Positions 9,452-18,299 of a stretch of DNA of 34,947 nucleotides are shown here, one piece after another; the first letter of the stretch is position 1; the number at the start of each line of letters is the position of its first letter. This DNA is from an uncultured Clostridia bacterium (lineage in GTDB: Bacteria; Bacillota; Clostridia; TANB77; CAG-508), in the NCBI GenBank assembly GCA_947628425.1, contig CANQZV010000007.1, positions 1-34,947 of the forward strand, given 5' to 3'. The notes under the pieces are model-generated. The model did no database searches, had not been told where the DNA came from, and saw only the letters and a list, made by a program, of their open reading frames with translations. The translations under genes were made by a program, and so were the position numbers.

Positions 9452-12400
9452 ATGAACACGAAAGTATTACATGTTGGCTTAGATGTTGGATCTACAACTG
9501 TTAAAATAGTAATTATGGATAATAATTTAAATACAATATATACAGATTATAGAAGACATTTTTCAGATACAAAAAATACTGTATGTGATGTTCTTGAAAA
9601 ATTAGCAAAAGATTATTCTGATTTTTCTTTTACAATAGCATTAACTGGTTCTGGAGCAATGTCTTCTGCTACATTTTTAGATTTACCTTTTATACAAGAA
9701 GTTGTTTCTTGTAAAAGAGCAGTTGAAAAATATATACCACAAACTGATGTTGTTATTGAACTTGGTGGTGAAGATGCTAAAATAATATATTTTGACAAAT
9801 CAATTGAACAAAGGATGAATGGTACATGTGCCGGAGGAACAGGAGCATTTTTAGACCAAATGGCATCTTTATTAGATACAGACACAGCTGGATTGAACGA
9901 GCTTGCAAAAACACATAACACAATTTATCCTATTGCATCACGATGTGGTGTTTTTGCTAAAACAGATATTCAACCATTAATTAATGAAGGAGCAGCTAAA
10001 GAAGATATTGCTGCATCAATTTTTCAAGCAGTAGTTAATCAAACTATCAGTGGTTTAGCTTGTGGAAGACCTATTAAGGGAAAAATAGCTTTTTTAGGAG
10101 GACCTTTAAATTATTTATCTGAATTAAGAAATAGATTTATAGAAACATTAAATTTAAAGGAAGATGAAATTATAGTTCCAGAAGAAGCTCATCTTTTAGT
10201 TGCGAAAGGTGCTGTATTAGATTCATTATCAATGGAACCAATCTCTATAGAAAAATTAAAAAGTAAAATAAAAGTTTTAAGAATTTCTAAAGATACTACA
10301 ACACAACCTTTAAAACCACTATTTACTACAGATGAAGAATATGAACAATTTAAAGAAAGACATAATAAAGATAAAGTATCTAGAAAAGATTTAAAAAACT
10401 ATACAGGAGATTGTTTTTTAGGAATTGATGCAGGTTCAACAACAACAAAATTAGTTTTAATAGATAGAGATGGAAATCTTTTATATTCATTATATGGAAA
10501 TAATGATGGAAATCCTTTAAATAGTGTTATATCTATGTTAAAAAAATTATATTTGGTTTTACCTGAAAAAGCCGTTATTCGTTATAGTGGTATTACAGGA
10601 TACGGAGAAAAATTAATTCAAACTGCTTTAAATGTCGATTTAAATGAAATAGAAACTATAGCACATTATACAGCTGCTAAAAAATTCATGCCTAATGTTA
10701 CAAGTATTGTAGATATTGGCGGACAAGATATGAAATATATAAAAATAAAAGGCGATGTTATTGATAACATCATGCTTAATGAAGCATGTTCGTCAGGATG
10801 TGGTTCTTTTATAGAAACATTTGCAAAAAGTTTAAATTTGAGTATATCTGAATTTGTTGATGAAGCTTTAAAATCTAGAAAACCTGTTGACTTAGGTTCA
10901 AGATGTACTGTATTTATGAACTCTAAAATTAAACAAGCTCAAAAAGAAGGTTATGAGGTTGGAGATATATCTGCCGGACTTTCTTATTCAGTAATTAAAA
11001 ATGCTATTCAAAAGGTAATGAAAGTAAGGGATGTTTCTACCTTAGGTAACCATATTATTGTACAGGGGGGTACATTCTATAATGATGCTGTTTTAAGAAG
11101 TTTTGAGTTAATTGTTGGAAAAAATGTAATTCGACCAGATATTGCAGGCTTAATGGGAGCATATGGTGTAGCACTTCTTGCTGAAGAACAATACGAAGCA
11201 AATTTTGATATGGAATATCATTCTACTATTTTAAAAACAGAAGAATTAGACAATTTAAATATTAATGTAACTCATACTAGATGCAATGGATGCGAAAATC
11301 ATTGTCTTCTAACAATAAATAAATTTAATAATGGTAAAAAATATATATCTGGAAATAGATGCGAAAAGGGAGCTGGAATTGTATCAGAAAATCAAAACTT
11401 ACCTAATATAATAAAATATAAATATGAAAGATTATTTAATTATACTCCATTAGACGAAAAAGAAGCTATCCGTGGAACAATTGGTATTCCTAGAGTATTA
11501 AATATGTATGAAGATTATCCATTTTGGTTTACATTTTTAACAAAATTAGGATTTAGAGTTATATTATCTGAGAAAAGTACTCGTAGTACTTATGAAAAAG
11601 GGATGGAATCAATGCCATCTGAATCAGTATGTTATCCTGCTAAACTTTCTCATGGACATATTATTAGTTTAATAAAAAGTGGTATTAACACTATATTTTA
11701 TCCATGCATTCCATATTCAAGAAAAGAATTTGAAAAAGCAGATAACAAATATAATTGTCCAATTGTAATATCTTATTCAGAAGTTCTAAAAAACAATGTA
11801 GAAGAATTGAAAGATAAAAATATTAAATTTATAAATCCATTTTTACCTTTTGAAGCAAAAGCATTAACCAAGAGAATATTGGAATTAGAAGAATTTAAAC
11901 AATATAATTTTACTAAAAAAGAATTAATGGAAGCTGCTATTAGTGCTGAAGCTGAATATCAGAAGTGTAAAGAAGATATACATAAAAAAGGTGAAGAAAC
12001 TTTAAAATATATTGAAGAAAACAATTTAAGAGGAATTGTTTTAGCTGGTCGTCCTTACCATGTAGACCCTGAAGTAAATCACGGAATTGATACATTAATA
12101 ACAAGTTTAGGATTATGTGTTTTAACTGAAGATAGCATATCTCATTTAGCAAAACAGACTAAGCGCCTAAGAGTAGTTAACCAGTGGGTATTCCATTCAA
12201 GATTATATGCTGCTGCTGAATTTGTAGGTGAACATGACAATTTAGAACTAGTACAATTAAACTCTTTTGGTTGCGGTGTTGATGCTGTTACTACAGATCA
12301 AGTAGAAGAAATTTTATCAAGTTACGAAAAAATGTATACACTTATAAAAATTGATGAAATAAATAACTTAGGAGCTGTTCGTATACGTATTAGATCTCTT

Positions 12401-13762
12401 TTAGCTAGTATGAATAAAAGATTATTAAATAAAAAAGAAAAATCAAATAACTTGGGAAATTATGAATTAAATAAAATACCATTTACAAAAAATATGAAAA
12501 AAAGTGGTTATACAATATTAGTTCCTCAAATGTTACCTATTCATTTTGAATTAATTACTAGAGCAGTTGCAGCAGATGGATATAATATAGAGTTTCTACG
12601 TGATTGTACCCCACATACAGTTGAAACAGGTTTAAAATATGTAAATAATGATGCATGTTATCCATCAATATTAACAACAGGGCAATTTATAGAAGCTCTA
12701 CAATCTGGAAAATATGATATAAATAAAACAGCTATTGTTATGTCTCAAACAGGTGGAGGATGTCGTGCTACAAATTATATAGGTTTCATAAGAAAAGCAT
12801 TAAAAGATGCTGGATTTCCAAATGTACCTGTTATATCTTTTAATCTTGTTGGTATGGAAAAGAATCCTGGATTCAAATTAACTTTACCAATGCTTGAACG
12901 ATTAATTAAAAGCGTAATTTTAGGAGATTTACTTCAAAAAATGTTAACTAAAAATAGAGCATATGAAGTAAATAAAGGTGAATCTCAGAGTTTATTTAAC
13001 AAATGGATGGAAAAATGCAAAAACTTAATTGATAAATCATCAAATAAAGAATTTAAAAAGGCAATTTATGATATTGTAGATGACTTTGAAAAAATAAAAT
13101 TAGATACGTCAAATAAAAAGCCAAAAGTAGGAATTGTAGGAGAAGTTTTAATTAAATATCATCCATTTGGGAATAATTTTGTTGCAGATTTGTTAGAACA
13201 AGAGGGTGCAGAAGTAATTTTACCAGATTTTATGGGATTCATTAAATTTATGATGACACATAAAATAACCTTTAATAGCTTATTAAAAATAGACAAAACA
13301 AAATCTGATATATCTAAAATGGCTATAAAGGTAATAGATATATTAGAAAAAGATGTTAAAACTGCTTTATCAAAATCTAAGAAAGGTTATTTACCTGTAT
13401 GTGATATATGGCACTTAGAAGAAAAAGTTAAAAATGTTTTATCAATCGGAAATCAAACTGGTGAAGGATGGTTTTTAACTGCTGAAATGATTGAATATAT
13501 TGAAAATGATATTCCAAATATCATTTGTGTTCAACCTTTTGCGTGTCTTCCAAATCATGTTGTAGGAAAAGGTGTTATAAAAACAATTAGAAGTATGTAT
13601 CCTGAAGCAAATATTTCTCCTGTTGATTATGACCCAGGTGCAAGTGAAGCTAATCAAGCAAATAGAATTAAATTAATGATGGCAGTTGCAAAAGATAATT
13701 TAAACAAACTATCAAAAGAAGATTCTTTATCAAATAAGAAAAATTTAGTAAATATAAAGTAG
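9452..13762 (+). CDS. Large acyl-CoA dehydratase activase-type protein (two BadF/BcrA/HgdC ATPase domains + DUF2229 + HgdB-like C-terminus)
   Basis: GLDVGSTTVKIVIMD, GTCAGGTGAFLDQMA, second copy GIDAGSTTTKLVLID / EACSSGCGSFIETFA, then Cys-rich TRCNGCENHCLL; 1436 aa. Confidence 0.9.
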   Translation: MNTKVLHVGLDVGSTTVKIVIMDNNLNTIYTDYRRHFSDTKNTVCDVLEKLAKDYSDFSFTIALTGSGAMSSATFLDLPFIQEVVSCKRAVEKYIPQTDVVIELGGEDAKIIYFDKSIEQRMNGTCAGGTGAFLDQMASLLDTDTAGLNELAKTHNTIYPIASRCGVFAKTDIQPLINEGAAKEDIAASIFQAVVNQTISGLACGRPIKGKIAFLGGPLNYLSELRNRFIETLNLKEDEIIVPEEAHLLVAKGAVLDSLSMEPISIEKLKSKIKVLRISKDTTTQPLKPLFTTDEEYEQFKERHNKDKVSRKDLKNYTGDCFLGIDAGSTTTKLVLIDRDGNLLYSLYGNNDGNPLNSVISMLKKLYLVLPEKAVIRYSGITGYGEKLIQTALNVDLNEIETIAHYTAAKKFMPNVTSIVDIGGQDMKYIKIKGDVIDNIMLNEACSSGCGSFIETFAKSLNLSISEFVDEALKSRKPVDLGSRCTVFMNSKIKQAQKEGYEVGDISAGLSYSVIKNAIQKVMKVRDVSTLGNHIIVQGGTFYNDAVLRSFELIVGKNVIRPDIAGLMGAYGVALLAEEQYEANFDMEYHSTILKTEELDNLNINVTHTRCNGCENHCLLTINKFNNGKKYISGNRCEKGAGIVSENQNLPNIIKYKYERLFNYTPLDEKEAIRGTIGIPRVLNMYEDYPFWFTFLTKLGFRVILSEKSTRSTYEKGMESMPSESVCYPAKLSHGHIISLIKSGINTIFYPCIPYSRKEFEKADNKYNCPIVISYSEVLKNNVEELKDKNIKFINPFLPFEAKALTKRILELEEFKQYNFTKKELMEAAISAEAEYQKCKEDIHKKGEETLKYIEENNLRGIVLAGRPYHVDPEVNHGIDTLITSLGLCVLTEDSISHLAKQTKRLRVVNQWVFHSRLYAAAEFVGEHDNLELVQLNSFGCGVDAVTTDQVEEILSSYEKMYTLIKIDEINNLGAVRIRIRSLLASMNKRLLNKKEKSNNLGNYELNKIPFTKNMKKSGYTILVPQMLPIHFELITRAVAADGYNIEFLRDCTPHTVETGLKYVNNDACYPSILTTGQFIEALQSGKYDINKTAIVMSQTGGGCRATNYIGFIRKALKDAGFPNVPVISFNLVGMEKNPGFKLTLPMLERLIKSVILGDLLQKMLTKNRAYEVNKGESQSLFNKWMEKCKNLIDKSSNKEFKKAIYDIVDDFEKIKLDTSNKKPKVGIVGEVLIKYHPFGNNFVADLLEQEGAEVILPDFMGFIKFMMTHKITFNSLLKIDKTKSDISKMAIKVIDILEKDVKTALSKSKKGYLPVCDIWHLEEKVKNVLSIGNQTGEGWFLTAEMIEYIENDIPNIICVQPFACLPNHVVGKGVIKTIRSMYPEANISPVDYDPGASEANQANRIKLMMAVAKDNLNKLSKEDSLSNKKNLVNIK

Positions 13763-13790
13763 AAAACAACATGTAAAATCATGTTGTTTT
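13763..13790 (+). terminator. Intrinsic terminator after the activase-type gene
   Basis: AAAACAACATG (13763-13773) / CATGTTGTTTT (13780-13790), followed by a T tract. Confidence 0.85.
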
Positions 13791-13952
13791 TTATTTTATA
13801 TAATATTTTTTTATATAATAAAATTTAAAATTAAATTATTTATTTATTTTAATAATTTAAATAAATAATTTAGTAAAATAATTTATTTTTTATTTATTTA
13901 TAATAATAAAATAGATTATTTTTTTTATTATTATAATTATTTAATTATTTTT

Positions 13953-13990
13953 ATAAAAAGATATTTTGTTTATTTAAAATATCTTTTTAT
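13953..13990. other. 15-bp perfect hairpin flanking the non-coding repeat locus
   Basis: ATAAAAAGATATTTT - GTTTATTT - AAAATATCTTTTTAT. Confidence 0.7.
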
Positions 13991-13991
13991 A

Positions 13992-14535
13992 GTATTTGTT
14001 ATTATGTATACTTGTTTTGTCTGTAAAATTTATACAATTTTTTTATCATTCAATATTTTATACATTTTATGTTATCTTTTTTGTCCATTATTTTTCTACC
14101 TTTTTTGCTTATAAGTCAAATCTTGCTTTGTACTAAATTTTAAACTTTTTCTTTTCTAAAATTTTTTTATTATTTTTACTCTCATATATTATTTTTTATG
14201 TTTATGGCTAAAAAAAGTTTTCCACAGTTCCTTTCAAAAGTACGGATTTTAATTATTTTAAGTTTTTTTTCTTCTAAAATTTTATTTGTTATATACTTCA
14301 ATTTAGGTTGATATTCTATAACAATTTATAACATGCTTTTCAAAAAACTATCATCTTAAAAAATTTTTTAAACTTTTTTATTATATAATTTTATACTTTT
14401 ATATATCCTCTTTATAATTATTTTCAATTTTAAATTTTGTACAACTGTAAGAAAAATTTTTCTAATTTTATCATACTTTTTTATTTACATAATTATATTT
14501 TTGCAACTTTTTATTATTGTAATTTTTTACAATAA
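13992..14535. repeat. Non-coding module A1 of diverged tandem array
   Basis: TTTTGTCTGTAAAATTTATA (~14015), ATAAGTCAA (~14112), AAGTTTTCCACA (box 14218-14226), TACGGATTTTAATTATTTTAAGTTTTTTTTCT, TTTACATAATTATATTTTTGCAACTTTTTATTATTGTAA (14484-14522). Aligned with 15722-16278. Confidence 0.75.
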
Positions 14536-14944
14536 ATTTTAATAAAAATAATATTAAAATTTATTTTATTAGTAAATAATTTAAATTTATCTTTTTAAAT
14601 AAAATTTATATTCTATTATTTTTATATAAAAAATTTATTTATTTAAAATTATATTTTATAATTATTATTTTTTTACATTTTTATTAATATAAATAACTAA
14701 ATAATAATTATTTAGTAAAATACTAATGGTTCCTTTTGCTTGATATAACTTAATTATAAATTTTTAGTTATATTTTAGAATAATACAATAATATAAAAAA
14801 TTTTTATAATTTAAAATTTATATTTATTATAATATTTAAATTAAATTTTATTTTATAATATATAATTTAAATATTATAATTGTAAATTAAAATAAAATAT
14901 AAAAATAATTTTTAAAAAATATTTTATTTAACTTATTAAATATT

Positions 14945-15410
14945 AATTATTGATTATTTTTATTTAGTTTCTAAAATCATCTTTGGCTTTAAATTTTTTT
15001 TTCAGATCTTTTTTTAGTCTTTCTATTCATAATCTTTATATAGTGAATTTACATTTTATGTAATTATTTAATTAGATATGCAGCTTTTATAATTTAATTT
15101 TTTTAATAATTAAAACGAGAGATTATAATAAATCTTTATATCTATTTTTATACTTATATGGCCTAAAAAGTTATCCACAATATAAATTATTTTAGTTGCG
15201 ACAGCAAGCATTTTAGGTTTTTTATGTTTATATTTTTTTTTATTCATATTACATACAGAATCTCTCTTGTTTTTTATTTCAATTTATTGTTAGTTTGACA
15301 ATTTATATTTTGTTTTTTCTTGTTATTTATTATTATACTTTTTCCATTTCTTTTCAAATTTAATCTTCATGTTTTTTTTGTATTATATTTATCTAATTTA
15401 CATAATTTGT
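14945..15410. repeat. Non-coding module B1 of diverged tandem array
   Basis: CCTAAAAAGTTATCCACAATAT (box 15171-15179), GTTGCGACAGCAAGC, TTATTGTTAGTTTGACAATTT (15284-15304), ATTTACATAATTT (15396 on). Aligned with 16682-17145. Confidence 0.75.
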
Positions 15411-15721
15411 GTTCTTTTTTTAATTTCTATTCATTTTATTAATTTAGTAAAATAAATTTATAAAATTTAATATTAATTTTAAATTAATATTAAAAATTTT
15501 TTTATATTATAATTTTTTTTATTATTTCATATTAAATATTTTCAAAATTTTTTTATTCTAATTTTTTATAAAATAAAATAATTAGAATTTTATTTTTAAT
15601 TATTTTATTCTTTATTTTTTTATTATATATTTTTCATTATTTACTATTTAAAATAAATTTTTATTATAAATTTAAAAAAATATTTATTTTTTTACTTATT
15701 TATAATTATATTAAACCTTTG

Positions 15722-16278
15722 ATTACTTCAAATTATGTTTACTATGTTTGTCTGAAAATTTTATATTTATTTTTCATTTTTTTATTTTTTGTACTTTTTA
15801 TGTTATCTTATGTGTTTGTTATTTCTTTGCTTTTTTGTTTATAAGTCAATTTTATTTTGGCTTATACTCTTCCTTTATTTTTTTTTAATCCTTTTTGTTC
15901 TTTTTTTACCTTTATCTTATTTTTTTATTTATTTAGCTCAAAATAAGTTTTCCACAATTACTTATTAAAATACGGAGTTTAATGTTTTTTAAGTTTTTTT
16001 TCTTTATAAAATTACAGTTATTTTATCCTTCTTTTTGCTTTTATATTTTATGAAAAATCATAATATACTTTTATAAAAAATTCTTTATTAAAGTATTATA
16101 TAAATTTTTATCATAAGTTTATAGAATTTTAGACATCTTATTTTTTATTATTTTAAATTAAAACTTTTATACAATTATTAGAAAATTTTGTCTGATTTCG
16201 TTATGCTTTTAAATTTACATAATTATATTTTTTACAACTTTTTATTATTATAAATTTTTTTAAAAAAATTTATAATAA
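15722..16278. repeat. Non-coding module A2 of diverged tandem array
   Basis: TTTGTCTGAAAATTTTATA (~15747), ATAAGTCAA (~15841), AAGTTTTCCACA (box 15948-15956), TACGGAGTTTAATGTTTTTTAAGTTTTTTTTCT, TTTACATAATTATATTTTTTACAACTTTTTATTATTATAA (16214 on). Confidence 0.75.
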
Positions 16279-16681
16279 AAATAGTTTTTTAATTTATTTT
16301 ATTAAAAAAATAATTTAATTTTTTATTTTTTTATAAATATTTTATATTTTTATATAAAATATTTATAAATTTAAGAATTTTTTTAAATTATTATTTATTT
16401 AAATTTTTTATATAAAATATTTTATATATTATATTTAATATATTATAATTTAATTGTTTCTTTTTCTTGTGTAGACTGAGTTATAAATTTTAATTTTTTT
16501 AAAAAATATAATAATTAAATTTATATAAAATATATTTATAAAAATATTATTTAATTAATATTTTTTATTTTATATTTAATTTTTAAAATAAATTTTTATT
16601 ATTTCAAAATATAATTTTAAAAAAATATTCTATAACAATAAATTAAAAAAAATATTATTTTTATTAATTTATTTTTTAATA

Positions 16682-17145
16682 ATTACTTCATATTTAATAC
16701 TTAAGTATAATACTATATTATAATTTTTACTATACACTATTATCATTCATACTCTTTATTATAAATATTTCTTTTACTATAATTTACATTTTCTGTAATT
16801 TTTTAGTAATATATATTTACTTTTATAGTGTAATTTTTTTACTTTTTTTAGCTTTAAAATATATGTACTTTTTTCTCATTTTTTTACAAATTTTACTAAA
16901 AAAAGTTATCCACAATATGTATTAATTAAGTTGCGAATACAAGCTTTTTAGAGATTTAATATTTAAAATTTTCTATAGTATATATTATATTGATTATCTT
17001 GTATACTTTTTATTCTCTTTTATTGTTAGTTTGACAATTTTAATTTTGCTTTTATTATTATTTATTATTATAAACTTTTTCTTCATTACAACATTTTTTC
17101 TTTATACTCTATTACATTTTTTTATATAACATTTACATAATTTAT
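16682..17145. repeat. Non-coding module B2 of diverged tandem array
   Basis: AAAAAGTTATCCACAATAT (box 16906-16914), GTTGCGAATACAAGC, TTATTGTTAGTTTGACAATTT (17020-17040), ATTTACATAATTT (17131 on). Confidence 0.75.
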
Positions 17146-17394
17146 TCTTTTTTTTATGTACTGATTTTTTTTAATTTAATAAATAATTTTATTATTTTTT
17201 TTTACTTATTTAAATTTTATTATAATTTTTTATAAATATAATTATATATTTTTTATTTTAATTTAAAAAATTATTATTTTTTTTTATTTTTATATTTATA
17301 ATATTATTAAATTTATTTATAATTTTTATATATTTATTTTACTTTTATGTTATAATAAATAATATTTATAATAAAAGGAGTTTAATTTTAATTA

Positions 17395-18270
17395 ATGAAA
17401 AATATTGATATAATTGGTGCATGTTGTGATTTAGGAGTAAATATTGATGGAGCAAACTTAGGTCCCGAAATATTAGAAAAAAATATAAATAAGAAATATA
17501 TTATTAATAATATTATAAATATAAAAACAAATAAAATACAAAAAGAGCTACAAGAAAATAATAATAAAAAAAATTTAAAAGAAATTAATAATTTTAATTT
17601 TAAATTATATAATACTATAATTAATTCTTTAAATAATAATATGCTACCTCTAACACTTGGTGGAGATCATAGTATAGCAATTGGATCCAGTTTAGCATCT
17701 ATTTATAAATATAAAAACTTAGGTATAATTTGGTTTGATTCTCATGGTGATTTCAATACATTTGAAACTACAAATACTGGAAATATTCATGGTCTACCAT
17801 TTGCAGCAGTTACTAATTATGAAAAAAAATATTTAACAACATTCCATACTGGTAATTTTTTCTCTTATAAAAATGCAGTATTATTTGGAGCAAGAAGTAT
17901 AGACGAACCATATGAAATAAAAAATTTAAAAGATGCTGGAATAACTATAATTACAACAGAAGATATAAAAAAATATGGAATAGAAAAAATGTGTGAAAAA
18001 GCTTTTTCTATAGCCTCTAATTGTACTTTAGGCATTCATGTAAGTTACGATTTAGATTGTATAGATCCAATAATATCACCAGGAGTATCAGTACCTGCTA
18101 AAAATGGAATTAATTTAGAGGAGGCATACACTTTTTTAAACTATATTATAAAAAATAAAAATAAAATTAAATCAATAGATTTAGTTGAATTCAATCCATT
18201 AAAAGATATTAATAAAAAAACAGAAAAAATAGCAAGTTATATATTAAATACATTAATAAATAAACTATAA
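17395..18270 (+). CDS. Arginase/agmatinase/formiminoglutamase family ureohydrolase
   Basis: LTLGGDHSIAIG, IWFDSHGDFN, VSYDLDCIDPIISPGVSVP metal-binding motifs; AAAGGAG RBS. Confidence 0.9.
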   Translation: MKNIDIIGACCDLGVNIDGANLGPEILEKNINKKYIINNIINIKTNKIQKELQENNNKKNLKEINNFNFKLYNTIINSLNNNMLPLTLGGDHSIAIGSSLASIYKYKNLGIIWFDSHGDFNTFETTNTGNIHGLPFAAVTNYEKKYLTTFHTGNFFSYKNAVLFGARSIDEPYEIKNLKDAGITIITTEDIKKYGIEKMCEKAFSIASNCTLGIHVSYDLDCIDPIISPGVSVPAKNGINLEEAYTFLNYIIKNKNKIKSIDLVEFNPLKDINKKTEKIASYILNTLINKL

Positions 18271-18299
18271 AAAAAAATAGGTTATAAACCTATTTTTTT
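18271..18299. terminator. Bidirectional terminator between convergent ureohydrolase and MurE-like genes
   Basis: AAAAAAATAGGTT-ATA-AACCTATTTTTTT. The MurE-like stop codon (18290-18292) lies inside the stem. Confidence 0.8.

Noticed and set aside
9613-13657. Minus-strand ORFs 9613..9921, 11940..12152, 13475..13657
   Set aside because: Antisense within the 1436-aa activase-type CDS.
13992-17394. Interpretation of the repeat locus as the replication origin
   Set aside because: Minus-strand genes from rpmH leftward and the rpmH-rnpA-parAB order place oriC/dnaA beyond the right window edge; the DnaA-like boxes here are single and ~0.8-1 kb apart, not clustered.
13992-17394. Interpretation of the repeat locus as a CRISPR array
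   Set aside because: Repeat units are long (~0.8-1.7 kb), diverged, and not short direct repeats with unique spacers; no cas genes.
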